64,000 nt of DNA from the NCBI RefSeq assembly GCF_900005765.1, contig NC_041686.1:1219006-1283005 (forward strand). The letters run 5' to 3'. The position numbers and the translations under genes were made by a program. The DNA is from Plasmodium relictum (Eukaryota; Apicomplexa; Aconoidasida; Haemosporida; Plasmodiidae). This document shows positions 1-12,274 of this stretch, piece after piece; position 1 is the stretch's first letter; every line of letters begins with the position of its first letter. A model generated the notes under the pieces. It was given only the letters and a program-made list of their open reading frames with translations. It had not been told where the DNA came from and ran no database searches.

Positions 1-964
1 AACAAATAACATAAAAAAAAAAAAATTAATAATAATAATAAAATAATATTACTTATACGTATACTGAATAAAATGCAATATATATTTATATAAAAAAATT
101 AAAATTATAAATAATAAATCATTATGAAAATTACATAATACAGTGGAAATTAAAAATATTAATACAATATAGTAGGTATATATAATTATGTTAAGAAAAA
201 ATTAACATATTTTAATTTTTTAATAAGATATAGAAAAATATTATTCAAAAATAAAACATATATATCATATTTAAATATATCCTTTTAATTATTTTATATA
301 TTCTATCAATCTATTTATTTATTTTTAAATATATATCATTTAAAAAATTTATTTCGTGTATAATCATAAATATATTACATTGTTTCCTCTGTTGTAAATT
401 ATGCATAAAATTTTGACATATGAAAAGGAATAAGTAAATTGAAAACATAACAATAATATATATATATATATTTTCCTGTTCACTTTATCTGTTTGTCTCT
501 TTTATCTTTTTTTTTTTAATTATTTATTTAAACTATAGCTAAGGTATATCAAAACATTTCCATTTTTAAACAATATAGATAATTGAATTAAAAAAAATAA
601 AAAATAAGAGAAAGGCAAAAAAAAAAAAAAAAAAGGTAAATGAAAGAAAATATTAAGAAATGATAGATAAAAAAAAAAAAAGATTTAATCAATTACTCTT
701 AAGAATTAAAAAAAAAAAAAAAAATTAATATAAAATAAGGATAAAAAATTTTCAATAAATTATATAAAAGTTTTTTTTATCCATTTTGAAATAAGGATAT
801 AAAGCACTATAAGAAATTAATATATAAAAAAAAATAAAAAGTAAAAAAAAATTTGAAAGTCTACAAAATCGTTTGGTATTTATAAATATAAAAAAACTAT
901 ATGAAATTAATATTTTGTTCAACTTTTAGTGTGTGCATGAGAAAAAAAAAATTTATATATTAGT

Positions 965-1015
<51 letters not shown>

Positions 1016-2203
1016 AATTACTGTTATTTAATTTTTTTACTTTTTTATTTGTTTCTTTTTATTTTTATATTTTTTTTTTTTTTAAGATAATACTTAGTGA
1101 AATAGTATTCACATGAAAATTTAATGTCCTATTATTATATTATCTACCTTATTTTTTTAAGTATTAATTATTTATAAAAGAAGAAAAAAATGAAATAGTT
1201 ATTTCCTTTTTGTTTCACTTTTTCAATTATTATAATTTTTGTATTTTTTTTTTTAAAAAAAAAGAAATTAAAATTTTTAAGAGATTAAAACAATATATAT
1301 TTCAGATATTTTGCTTGGCAGCATTCAAGTTTTTTAAGCCTAACAAAAATTATATATTTTTTATGGTTTTTTTATTTACTCTTCTTTATGTTTTAATAAT
1401 CATTGAGATTTTACTTATTTTTTTAAAAAATTTTTCAATTTCCTTTTTTTTTTGTTGTAATAGTTTAGGATTCTGAATTCTTTTATTTTCTATAGAATAT
1501 ATTTTAAAATGTAAATCTAATTTTTTTTTTCTGAATATTTCATAAGAAATTATATTTAAAAAAAAAAAAAAAATAAATATCTTTTTATTTATAATAAAAA
1601 GATATATATTTTTTTTGTCTGAATCTTTAAGAGTACATATTTGTTATATATATTTTTTTTTTCTATTGATAATTCAATTAACACTTTGTATCATAAACAC
1701 ATCTTCAATTTTTCTAATATGTTAGAGAGGTGATATAAAATTCTTACCTAAGTACAAGAAGATAATGCAAATTATATAAGATTTATAAAATATAAGAAAA
1801 AAAATTTATGATTACTATGAATTTTATATGTAATCCGTGATTATGTTTCTTTCTTTACATTTTTTTAAACTCAAGTTTAAGATTAAAAAACTGATTTATT
1901 TTGCAAAATTATTAAAAAAAGTTTAAAACGAAATAAGATTTTCTTGTGGGACTTTGAGAAAAATTAAAGGAACTTTAAATGTAAGCAGTTGTAGCAATCT
2001 TTAAAAATGTATATTTTTATAGAAATAAAAGAAAACTAATGAAATAAATATTTAAAATTATACATTGTTAAAATTTTTTTTTCTTTGAATATTACATTTC
2101 AACAAGAGTTTTATGATAAAAAAAAAAGTGGAAATAACTATATATATTGAAATATTTTTTTTTTTTTTTTTTTTGTAAATTGAAGTAAATATATATTTAT
2201 AAA
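1..2203. other. Intergenic region upstream of the GRC3-like gene
   Basis: No gene is supported here. The stretch is A+T-rich with poly-A/poly-T tracts and a (TA)n run at about 968-1003. An 88-codon forward ORF at 1210-1476 is mostly Phe/Leu/Ile from poly-T DNA and is not accepted. The reverse strand of the same DNA carries a terminal-exon-like patch at 1386-1489 (see findings). Bases 1921-2030 are slightly richer in G+C and probably belong to the 5' leader of the next gene. Confidence 0.6.
968..1003. repeat. (TA)n microsatellite
   Basis: An uninterrupted TA dinucleotide run of about 36 bases, typical of Plasmodium intergenic DNA. Confidence 0.9.
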
Positions 2204-5200
2204 ATGTTTGATATTGTAAATGATAAAAATTGTGTTAATGATTTTGAATATAATTTAATTAAATCATATGATACTATTGAGAAAGTTAAAAACAAAGAAG
2301 ATAATATTTATATTCACACAAAAACTTACAATGAACATTTTTTCAATGAAAAAGAAAAAAAAATTTTTAAAAAAAAAGTTTATTTGTTAGGTCTAAATTA
2401 TAATGAATACATTTTTATACGAGGTAATTTTCGCTTTCGATTAATAAAAGGATTAATTAAATTTAATGGAGAAATCTTGAAACCTTCAAAGGAGTATATA
2501 AATGTGCGTATACCCGTCTTTTATCCTTCGTTTAAATTAATAGCTTTAAATGTAAATAACATTAAATATGTAGATAAAAAATTTATATTTCATAAAAATG
2601 TCTCAATAAGTTATGATGATAAAGAAAGTTTCATTTGTAATGAAAATAAGTCGAGTAATATAAAAAATAAGGAATTGAACACAAATAATTTAGAGGAATT
2701 AGAAATGTATGATAATACAACTATATTAACTAAAAATAAAGACATAATTGGAAATAGTAATTTTAATATTTCAAGTGAAGGAAATGAATTCCTTTGTGAA
2801 TATGCTGATACCATTATAAAAAATTATATATTCGGTTTAAACTTACTACCTGAAGAAAATATGAAAAAAAAAATGTTTTATGAATATTTAATGTTCTCAA
2901 ATAAAGAGGATATTAATATGTTTTCAAGTTATTATATGACTAATAGCATAACTTCAAATATTCATTTTGCAAAATATCCGATAATTATTGCATTTCAAAG
3001 GAAAAAGGATTTTCTTTATTATTTATATAATAATGATGCTAGTAAAAAATTAAATATATCAAATTATAGACAAAATTATAATTTCTATATTAACACATAT
3101 CAATTTTCTTATGCATTAAAAGAATTTTTGTTATATATTCATAACAATAAAAAATATGAGTTAGGAAAAGTTATAGAAAGAGTAGAAGATATAAATAACA
3201 GTTATATTAGTTATGATAATATAATAGATGACAATAATAATAATAATAATGATTATACAGAAAATTATTTAATGAAAAATGATTCAAGAAATGATAAATA
3301 CAAGGAAAATAAATGTAGTAATAATTTTACAAAAGAAGAATTATTTTCAAATAGATTTAGATTCCGGGAATATTTTAAAAAATATATATATAATGAAAAT
3401 ATTTCTGAAGATAATTACTGTCTTGAAGAAAAATGTTCTTATATGCCTAATATATTTAGTGTTATTATAATGGGGGATAAAAATAAAGGAAAAAGTTTTT
3501 TAGTTATAAATTTTATAAATAATTTGCTAAATTATTACAAAAGTGTTATATTATTAGATGTTGATATTGGTCAACCAATAATAGGTACATCTGGTTTTTT
3601 ATCTATTTATAAAATTAAATATTCACTAAATAATTATAATTTTTTTGAAAAGAAAAATAAGTGCATTAAAAAAATATTTTATGGATGCTGTTCAATTAAT
3701 GAAAATATAAATTTTTATATTAAATGTTTGGAATATATATATAATTATTTATTCTCTGAATATTTAAAGAAGAAAAAAAAAAAAAAAAAATATATATGCA
3801 ATTATCCATTAATTATTAATACCTTTGGATGGATAAAAAATATTGGGTTATTCTTGTTACACTTGAATATTTTTTTAAGTAAATGTGATTTTGTTATTCA
3901 AATTGATTCTTTGAAAATAAATAAAAATTTGAAAGGAAAAATAAAAAATAAAGAATATTATTCATATATGTTTAATGATTTTCTGTTAATTAATCAGGAT
4001 GAAAAAAATCGTGTAATTTTAAATTTGAACAATAAAAACATATCTATTATTTCGAAAAGATATTCTATATTTAATGCTATACGTAAGTACAATAATTTAA
4101 ATGAGAATAACTTTTTTTTCTTTAATTTTTCTATGTCTTTTCAAAGTGATGAAGAAAATAAAGAAATAAAGAAGGAATGTTCTTCAAATTATAACATGGG
4201 AAAATTTTCAAAATGTTGCGATAAAGCAAATTTAAATGAATTCAGAAACTCAGATAATATTAGAACATCAACAAATAATCTTAATTATAATAGTTATAAT
4301 AATAATTATTATAACAATAATCATATTGATTATGGATATAATAATTACAAAAGGTATAATAATAACTATAACAATGTTGATACCCCATGCAGTTTAAATA
4401 ATTACATGTATAAAATGAAACATTTAAAATATAATGAAAATGTTTTATATTCTAGTTTTAATAGTACTGAAAGGTATACTAATAATAAATCTTTAATTCA
4501 AAAGACAAATTATAGTGAAATAAACAGAACAAATTATGAGCGTGTAAATAATTATACTTTAGAAAATAATAAAAATTATTTGATTCAGGGGAATGAAAAT
4601 GAAATGAAGGATTATGAAAAATATGAATATTTTAAAGAAATAATGAATTATTTTCTTGAAAAGAAATACATAAGAGTAATAAATTTTATAAGCTATAAAA
4701 AAATTTTATCCTATGAAAGTATGAAAATAAATAATTCTAGGAGTAAAAATTTTTCTGTACTTCCTAAAAATTTAAGATCCTATAGATTTTTTAGTTATTT
4801 TTTTTATAAATTTAAAAAGATAATTTTTTATATTCATAGTTATTCATTATATGATAGATTAAATGATTTTTTTATTAAACATAAAAATTATGTGAGATAT
4901 ATTAATACCTATACTAATGAAGATTCTGTATTTGATAATAGAGTGATAAAAGGAAAGGATATCATAGATAATATGAAAGATATATATTTTAACGAAAATG
5001 AAAAAGAAGGGATAAATAATAAGGAAGATCTATCTAAGTGCAATAATATACATAAAGACAAAACGATAGACATTAGTAATATTAATTTAAATAAAAAAGA
5101 TGTAACCGATAATGACTCAACACCAAATTATAATTTACAAATTAAAAAAATTCAGAAAGATGAAAATAATGAAGAAATAAAAAAAAGAAGGATAAATCAG

Positions 5201-5815
5201 AACACAAATCAAATTCATAGAATCTCTTGTAATCTATCTTTATTTACATGTGCTATATTTTATTTAAAAAATATTAAATTAAGTAATATATTATTTAATG
5301 ATGAGAATCCTGAATTTTTTAATGAAAATATATTTTTTGCATATAAATATTTCTTTAATAATATTATATGCTTATGTAATGATAGTTCAGAAGAAAAGGT
5401 AGACTTTTCAGGTATTAATGAAAATAATAAAATTACTTATTATATTGACTATTTAGAAATTGATAAAACCTTTGAAAATCTAAATTATAATATCGAAAAA
5501 ATCAATTTAAAAAGAAATAATGTTCAGTTAGTTCCTATAAGTGAAAAATTTACACATATACTAACGGCCTATGTAAAAGCCATTGATAGTATGCAACTTA
5601 TTATATATTTACCATACTGGTTTGGTAAATTTCATTTACTAAATAATGTAAATACTTTTGTATCAGGGCACTCTGTAGTCCCATATAACATAAGTGATAT
5701 GATAGATAATTATTCTTTTTATATGGATATAGTTAATTGCAAAAAATCAGAAACTATTAAATTATTAAAGAAAAATAAAACTTCTGAAAATATAAGTTTA
5801 AATTTATCAATATAA
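2204..5815 (+). CDS. Polynucleotide 5'-hydroxyl-kinase, GRC3/NOL9-like
   Basis: A single-exon protein of 1203 residues. Around residues 421-431 there is a P-loop (GDKNKGKS), followed by LLDVDIGQP, the characteristic 'D-x-D-x-G-Q' motif after the Walker A of the Clp1/Grc3/NOL9 family. A second family-like block (INTFGW, about residues 535-545) follows. By family, the protein is a nucleolar RNA 5'-kinase acting in ITS2/pre-rRNA processing. It is nearly twice the length of yeast Grc3 or human NOL9. The extra length is Asn-, Lys- and Tyr-rich low-complexity sequence, mainly residues 645-800 and 900-1010, plus a poly-Lys run near 525. The start is the first ATG after in-frame stops, just after a long T tract. 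A Clp1-type kinase is a less likely alternative because of the GQP motif context and the large N-terminal region. Confidence 0.8.
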   Translation: MFDIVNDKNCVNDFEYNLIKSYDTIEKVKNKEDNIYIHTKTYNEHFFNEKEKKIFKKKVYLLGLNYNEYIFIRGNFRFRLIKGLIKFNGEILKPSKEYINVRIPVFYPSFKLIALNVNNIKYVDKKFIFHKNVSISYDDKESFICNENKSSNIKNKELNTNNLEELEMYDNTTILTKNKDIIGNSNFNISSEGNEFLCEYADTIIKNYIFGLNLLPEENMKKKMFYEYLMFSNKEDINMFSSYYMTNSITSNIHFAKYPIIIAFQRKKDFLYYLYNNDASKKLNISNYRQNYNFYINTYQFSYALKEFLLYIHNNKKYELGKVIERVEDINNSYISYDNIIDDNNNNNNDYTENYLMKNDSRNDKYKENKCSNNFTKEELFSNRFRFREYFKKYIYNENISEDNYCLEEKCSYMPNIFSVIIMGDKNKGKSFLVINFINNLLNYYKSVILLDVDIGQPIIGTSGFLSIYKIKYSLNNYNFFEKKNKCIKKIFYGCCSINENINFYIKCLEYIYNYLFSEYLKKKKKKKKYICNYPLIINTFGWIKNIGLFLLHLNIFLSKCDFVIQIDSLKINKNLKGKIKNKEYYSYMFNDFLLINQDEKNRVILNLNNKNISIISKRYSIFNAIRKYNNLNENNFFFFNFSMSFQSDEENKEIKKECSSNYNMGKFSKCCDKANLNEFRNSDNIRTSTNNLNYNSYNNNYYNNNHIDYGYNNYKRYNNNYNNVDTPCSLNNYMYKMKHLKYNENVLYSSFNSTERYTNNKSLIQKTNYSEINRTNYERVNNYTLENNKNYLIQGNENEMKDYEKYEYFKEIMNYFLEKKYIRVINFISYKKILSYESMKINNSRSKNFSVLPKNLRSYRFFSYFFYKFKKIIFYIHSYSLYDRLNDFFIKHKNYVRYINTYTNEDSVFDNRVIKGKDIIDNMKDIYFNENEKEGINNKEDLSKCNNIHKDKTIDISNINLNKKDVTDNDSTPNYNLQIKKIQKDENNEEIKKRRINQNTNQIHRISCNLSLFTCAIFYLKNIKLSNILFNDENPEFFNENIFFAYKYFFNNIICLCNDSSEEKVDFSGINENNKITYYIDYLEIDKTFENLNYNIEKINLKRNNVQLVPISEKFTHILTAYVKAIDSMQLIIYLPYWFGKFHLLNNVNTFVSGHSVVPYNISDMIDNYSFYMDIVNCKKSETIKLLKKNKTSENISLNLSI

Positions 5816-7300
5816 AAAAAATTTTTAGTTAATTAAAAATTTGAAAATAAAAAATAAATCCAAAAATAATTTTTTTTTTTCATAATATGCTTTAATAACT
5901 TTATGTAAATTTTTATTATTGTCTTAAAAATTCTTTGGAATATTAGTATCTTAAGTATTTATACAAATCGTATAAGTAGAGAATATATATATAAATATAA
6001 AAATTAAATTTTATGCATACATACTTAAAAAAAAAGAAAAATACATAAAATAATTTTTAAAATTATGTGAAAAAATTAAAAATGTATATTTGTATTATAA
6101 TATTTATATAAAAATATCCAAAAATATTTTGTTTTTTTTCAAAATTGTTTATAAAAAAATTCATGAATTCGTATATAAATATAATGAAAGAATTTTATTT
6201 GAGTTTATCCGTTCTGATATATTTTCCACTTTATTCGTTTTTTTACATAGATTTAATAAAGAAAAATAAAAAATAATTTATAAAGTTTGATCTATACGTT
6301 TCTGTAATTAATTCTATTAAAATTTACCCCTTTTTATTTTTGTACAATTTTTTTCTTTAACATAAAATAACATAAAAAAAAAAAAAAAAAGAATATATAT
6401 ATTTTTAGATATGCATTTATAAATTAAAACAATACAAATAAAGTTATAAATTAATTAGAATATTAAATATATATATTTTAACTATATGAAAATCTAATAA
6501 TATAAAATATTATTATTAAATTACTAATTTTAAAATAAAAAAAAGAAAAATCAAAGTATAAAAAAAAAAAAAGTGATATAACAAAAAAAAAGAAAAGAAA
6601 ATTTTTACTTGAATGAAAAATATAATATAATAAGAATGTATCAATAAAAAACAAATAAAAAAGAATACTTATTGGAGGAAAAAAAAAAATTATATATATA
6701 TATATACTTATTTATTTATGTAATTAACAAAAAAAAAAAAGAGATAGCATAAGTAGTTTAGAAAAATAATAATTATTTATTTTAAAGAAAGAAATTATAA
6801 AAACAATTTTGAATAACACACATATATATATATGTTAATTGAACAATTTTTTATAGATATAGATTCATATAAAAAATTATAATAATAATTTTTTTTTGGT
6901 GATTAATTTTTTTTAAATTGTAAATATGTATTACTAAAAAATCCAGGCAATTTACTAAGTTTTTTTATTTTTTACTTTTTTTTATTTAGTTAAAAAAAAA
7001 TAAATTTTAACGTAAATGATACTTTCTGGTATATATGGCATTTGAAAAATTGCACAAAGCATAAATGCTCAGTTAAATATATTTATACAATAAAAAAAAA
7101 AAATACTAAAATAATTATAAAGAGCATACGTTGCGTTATGCTTCAGTGCAAATATATGATAATGATATTTAAAAAATATTGAGAGAAAAGGAATATACAT
7201 ATAGAACAAAAAATATACACATAAAAACATTATATATATTTTAATAAAGTTACTAAAGTACGAGCAAATTATAATATTAATGCAAGTATAAAATAAAAAG
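5816..7300. other. Intergenic region between GRC3-like and NSF genes
   Basis: A+T-rich DNA with no supported gene. It serves as the 3' flank of the kinase gene and the 5' flank/leader of NSF. The only non-monotonous part is about 7020-7150, which holds two short inverted repeats containing AGCAT and two copies of the GTGCA/TGCAC core. Confidence 0.6.
7058..7142. promoter_or_regulatory. Paired inverted repeats upstream of NSF
   Basis: Two small palindromes sharing the AGCAT core lie about 160-245 bases before the NSF start codon. The first is AGCAT-AA-ATGCT at 7058-7069. The second is AGCATA, an 8-base CGTTGCGT loop and TATGCT at 7123-7142. TGCAC occurs at 7051 and GTGCA at about 7146. They stand out in A+T-rich surroundings and could be transcription-factor sites or 5'UTR hairpins. 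The function is inferred only. Confidence 0.25.
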
Positions 7301-9607
7301 ATGATAGCAACTAATTTGTACTGTTGTAAATTGCAGTCTCAGGAGTTGGCATTAACGAATTATGGTTTTATAAATAATATTTTATATAATAATTTAAAAA
7401 AGAATATAAAAAGTAGTGAAATATATGGAGAATTTTCAAATATAGTTTTAATATTAAAGGGTGACGCGAATATAGGCAAAGATGAAATAGCTTTAAACAC
7501 TTGTCAAAGAGAATTTTCAAGAATTCAATTAAAAGAAGCAGTAAAAATAAATATACTTGATAAGGAAAATAAAAGAGATATTATATATTTTATACCTTTA
7601 GATAGTGTAGATTTAGAAGTGAGTTTATTTGTTAAACCTGATAGGTTAATTGAAATAGAAGATGAACAATTAGAAGAAGTCTTTAAAAAGTATTTTTTGA
7701 ATCATATTTTAACAAAGGGACAAATATTAGCATTGAAATATAATGATATATTATTAAAGTGTATTGTAAAAGATTTAAAAACAGCTCAGTTTGATGAAGT
7801 TCAAAAATTGAAAGGAAACACTTCTGCAATTAATTCATTTTTTAAAATTAATAATGAACATGATAGTAGAAATATAATGCTACAAAAAGGAATTTTATTT
7901 GAAAATACAGAATGCTTATTTACGAGTATGAATGATGGAAAACTCTTCATAGAATCAAAAAAAGTATTAAAAAAAAATATTATAAAGAACAATTTTAATT
8001 TTGAAGAGTTGGGAATAGGAGCATTGGATGAAGAATTTAAAATAATTTTTAGAAGAACTTTTGCTAGTAGAATTTACCCAAATTATATAATCAAGCAACT
8101 TGGTATAAAACACGTCAAAGGAATAATTCTATATGGACCACCTGGTACAGGTAAAACATTAATAGCTAGGCAAATAGGTAAAACATTAAATGCACGAGAA
8201 CCTAAAATTATAAATGGTCCAGAAATATTAAATAAATATGTAGGTCAGTCAGAAGAAAATATTCGAAATTTATTTAAGGATGCAGAATTAGAATATAAAC
8301 AAAGTGGAGAAAACTCTTTACTACATATAATAATATTAGACGAAATCGATGCAATATGCAGACAAAGAGGAAATGTAAGTTCTAGTAGTACAGGTGTAAA
8401 TGATAGTGTAGTTAATCAATTGCTGTCTAAGATTGATGGAGTGAATAGCTTAAATAACATATTACTAATTGGAATGACAAATAGAATTGATTTAATTGAC
8501 GAAGCTTTACTAAGACCAGGGAGATTTGAATTACATATAGAAATATCATTACCTGATAAGGAAGGAAGAATTCAAATATTAAATATCCATACAAAAAGCA
8601 TGAGAAACAGTAATAAATTAAATTCAGATGTAGATATAATAGAATTAGCTGAAAAAACACCTAATTTTTCAGGAGCAGAAATTGAAGGATTAGTAAGAAA
8701 TACAGTTTCTTATGCTTTTGAAAGGCATATTAATTTTAATGATTTAACAAAGCCAATAAATGCTGATGATATAATGATAACAAAAAATGATTTTCTAAAA
8801 GCATTAAAAGAAACAAAACCAGCATTTGGTGCACAAGAGGATATAATTGAAGGTTTATTATCAAATGGAATAATCAATTATGGAAAAGAATATGAAAATA
8901 TTGAAAATACGTGTAAATTATTAATTAAGCAAATAGTAGAAAATTCAAATACAAATTTAATGAGTATTTTATTATATGGGGAAAATGGGACGGGGAAAAC
9001 AACTGTTGCTGGATATCTGGCCAAGTGTGCTCATTTTCATTTCACTAAATTCATAACACCTGAAAATTTAATTGGGTATTCTGAAATTGGTAAAATAAAT
9101 TATATAAATAAAATTTTTGAAGATGCTTATAAGACTCCGCTCTCCTTAGTTATTCTAGATAATATTGAAAGATTAATGGATTATACTCGAATTGGCCCAC
9201 GATTTAGTAACACTATTTTACAAGCTATTATGATTTTAATAAAAAAAAGGCCAAAAAAAAAAAATCAAAAAATTTTAATAATTTGTACTACATCGGAATA
9301 TCAATTTATGAAAGATGCTGGTTTAACTAAAAACTTCTTTGTAAACATAGAAATCCCTTTGTTAAATTCTAAAAATTCAATTAAGCAAGTTTTACAAAAT
9401 AGAAATCAAAATTATCATGATTTTCCGGTAGAAGAAATAGAAAAGGTTCTTTCATCTAACGTAATTAAAAATATAGCAATAAAAAATCTTCTCATGATTA
9501 TAGATATGGCATCTGAAGCATCTAATGGAAAAAAAATTACATGCGATATTTTTTTAAAAAGTTATAAAGATTGCGGTATTTGTTATGATGAAGAATCGTA
9601 TTATTGA
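7301..9607 (+). CDS. NSF: N-ethylmaleimide-sensitive fusion protein (NSF/Sec18), AAA+ ATPase
   Basis: A single-exon protein of 768 residues, close to the usual 740-780 of the family. Residues 1-190 form the N domain that binds SNAP/SNARE. D1 carries Walker A GPPGTGKT (about 278-286), Walker B IILDEID (about 344) and the second region of homology with RPGRFE. D2 carries Walker A GENGTGKT (about 560) and the NSF-specific block around VILDNIERLMDY and IGPRFSN. By family it is the hexameric ATPase that disassembles cis-SNARE complexes after vesicle fusion in the secretory pathway. The D2 block separates it from p97/CDC48 and other tandem AAA proteins. No N-terminal targeting signal is apparent. 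It lies head-to-tail with the kinase gene upstream and exportin-1 downstream, an order shared with P. falciparum chromosome 3 as I recall it. Confidence 0.95.
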   Translation: MIATNLYCCKLQSQELALTNYGFINNILYNNLKKNIKSSEIYGEFSNIVLILKGDANIGKDEIALNTCQREFSRIQLKEAVKINILDKENKRDIIYFIPLDSVDLEVSLFVKPDRLIEIEDEQLEEVFKKYFLNHILTKGQILALKYNDILLKCIVKDLKTAQFDEVQKLKGNTSAINSFFKINNEHDSRNIMLQKGILFENTECLFTSMNDGKLFIESKKVLKKNIIKNNFNFEELGIGALDEEFKIIFRRTFASRIYPNYIIKQLGIKHVKGIILYGPPGTGKTLIARQIGKTLNAREPKIINGPEILNKYVGQSEENIRNLFKDAELEYKQSGENSLLHIIILDEIDAICRQRGNVSSSSTGVNDSVVNQLLSKIDGVNSLNNILLIGMTNRIDLIDEALLRPGRFELHIEISLPDKEGRIQILNIHTKSMRNSNKLNSDVDIIELAEKTPNFSGAEIEGLVRNTVSYAFERHINFNDLTKPINADDIMITKNDFLKALKETKPAFGAQEDIIEGLLSNGIINYGKEYENIENTCKLLIKQIVENSNTNLMSILLYGENGTGKTTVAGYLAKCAHFHFTKFITPENLIGYSEIGKINYINKIFEDAYKTPLSLVILDNIERLMDYTRIGPRFSNTILQAIMILIKKRPKKKNQKILIICTTSEYQFMKDAGLTKNFFVNIEIPLLNSKNSIKQVLQNRNQNYHDFPVEEIEKVLSSNVIKNIAIKNLLMIIDMASEASNGKKITCDIFLKSYKDCGICYDEESYY

Positions 9608-10572
9608 AAAAAAATATTTTACTGAAGTTAACGGTAATCAGAAATGAATCACAATAAAATATATATATATATATATATATATTATCAATATATATATATA
9701 ATATATTACATAAATTTTTTTTTTTTTTAAATATACAAAAATATAAAAATATAAAAATTTTGTAACAATGAAAAAGATATTTTTCTTTTAAAAGACTTAC
9801 ATAACATATATATATGTATTTTTTTTTATTTTTTCGTTAATTCACTAGATAATTTTTTTTTTATTATTCTTATATAAACATACAACTTTCCATTTTTAAG
9901 AATAAACTTTCATTTATATTTATTTTTTAGTTCTCGATTATAACAAAATATATTTTTTTTAAGTATTATTTTTTCATTATAAGTCCTTTTTAAAAATTTA
10001 AACGAATATTTAAAAAAAAACCTCCATAAAAAAAGTGCAAAAAAAAAAAAAAATTATTAGTAAATTACGCCGTGTTTTTTATTTTATTTTTCATAATATA
10101 AGACTTGGATAATTTGAAAAAATGAGTATTTCTATTAAATTCTTATAATTATAAATTTAATTAAAAAAAAAACAAATTTCTAAAATTCAGCATAGGAAGT
10201 ATTAAAAATATAAATTAGTAAAGAGAGAACATAGAATATTAAGAATTGAATAAAGAACTCATTTAAAATAAAAAAATTCACATAAAAAAAATTATATTTA
10301 ATAGATATAACATTTATATCAGTTTTAATTATATAAATAGGAATATATCTGAATTATTACAACAATTCCTATAATTTTAGTAGTTGCTAAATTTTTAAGG
10401 CACGTTTTACATTTCCGCATATTCTGCATTTTTCTGAATAATAAAAAAAATACATGTTGAAAATATGTTCCTAAATTTAAAATATACATAACTTGAAGAA
10501 ATCGTATATTTCAAAAAAATAGTTATTTTGACAATTTTTTTTTTTAGATTTTAAAAATTTTGAAAAACATTT

Positions 10573-10603
<31 letters not shown>

Positions 10604-12274
10604 TTCATATTTGTAAATTATTTTCTATTTTGTAAAATTTCATTATTTATTTCGACATATATTTATTTTATTTCTTCAAGTTTTATCTATTATTCTAAAT
10701 ATATATAAAATATTTTTTATTAACATGAAATAAATATAATAAATCCAATATATTGTTTTAAAAAATTAAATAAAATAAAGAAATATTAATACTTCGTATC
10801 AATTTTTTCATTTAAAAAAAAAAAAAAAAAAAGCTAATATATATTTTTATATATGGATACACTTATATATTTCTTTTTATTTTTTTTATATTACAATTTT
10901 TATATGCAATGTAATTTTTATTATACATCTTTCCAGTTATTTTTAATTATAATTTTCAATCAAGCATAAATACATATATATATTTATATATTTTTTTTTA
11001 AGCGTATGTAATTTTATGTACATTCATTTTTTTAAAAGAATATATTCATACAAATTTACTTTTTTTCTATAATTACTACTTTTGTATGCATATAATCGAT
11101 ATACTAGATTTATATAATATATATATATTTTAAATAGTAAAAATAAATTAAAAAAATGTTTTATTTTTGTGAGTTTTTGTTTATTTTAAAAAACATCACT
11201 TGATAAGATAAAAATAATTTATCACAATAAATATTTATAAAATTAATATATATAAGAAATATATATATATTTTTTTTTTCTTTACAATATATTGTTTAAA
11301 TAATACTCAAAAATTAAAAAATATATCTAATAAATACGTAAGCATCTTTATATATATGTATAATATGATATAACACTAAATTTAAACATGTTTAATATGA
11401 ATATTTATAATGTGGGTATGATTTTTAATAAAAAAAATTAAACAAAAAAAAAAAAAAAAAACACACCTTAAAACTCTTTTTTTATATGATTTAATTACAA
11501 AAGGAATAAGAGCTTTTGGCATTTGTATATAGACTACAAAAAAAATAATACATATATAGTATGAATAAAAATAAATAAAAAAAATAACTATGTACTTTAT
11601 AAAAAAAAATTAAGGAAAAATTCTTAAGTTATATAGTGCTAAACTAAAAGTTTTGTTTTTTTATTTTTGTATAAGTTATAAACAAATTATACATTTGTAT
11701 CTTCATTGCTTTATTTAATTTTATTTTAAAAGAAATTTTTGAAAAAACGTACAATTATAAAATATAAAAGAAAAAAGATTTTTAAAAAGAATCGGAAAGA
11801 TTGTAAAAACACAGAAAATATATTTAGATGGACATAAAAAGGTCTTGAAAAAGAAAACACAGAAAACAAGAAATAATTGAATTGCATAAAAAAAAAAAAA
11901 AAATTGACATGGTTGTTTAAATTAAGATATTAAAATTAAAAAAAAAAAAAGAAGTCAAATTTGAAAAATAATTGTATTTTCATAATAAAATTAAATAATA
12001 GAGAAGTGTAATAGACAAAAAAAAAAAAAAAAAAGTATATGTATTTTTTTAAGTAGTTTTCAAATATATAAAATTTTGATAAAATTAAAATAAAACAGAC
12101 TAAGTATTTTCAAAGAAGAAAGAAAAAAGAAGAAAAAGTAAAAGGAATAATAAGTAATATTATAAGTTATCATTAGGATAAATAAATAAATTTTATTAAT
12201 ATTCTAAAATAAAAGAGAGAAATATTTAAGGATAGTTCAAATATTTAAAATTCTTAAAAGTTGAAATAATAAAA
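9608..12274. other. Intergenic region between NSF and exportin-1
   Basis: About 2.7 kb of A+T-rich DNA with several homopolymer runs of 15-18 bases and short (TA)n tracts at 9658-9681 and 10581-10602. No ORF with coding character was seen on either strand. It presumably holds the NSF terminator and the exportin promoter and leader. Confidence 0.6.

Noticed and set aside
1210-1476. 88-codon forward ORF rich in Phe/Leu/Ile
   Set aside because: It arises from T-rich DNA, has no conserved motif or supporting context, and the opposite strand reads better.
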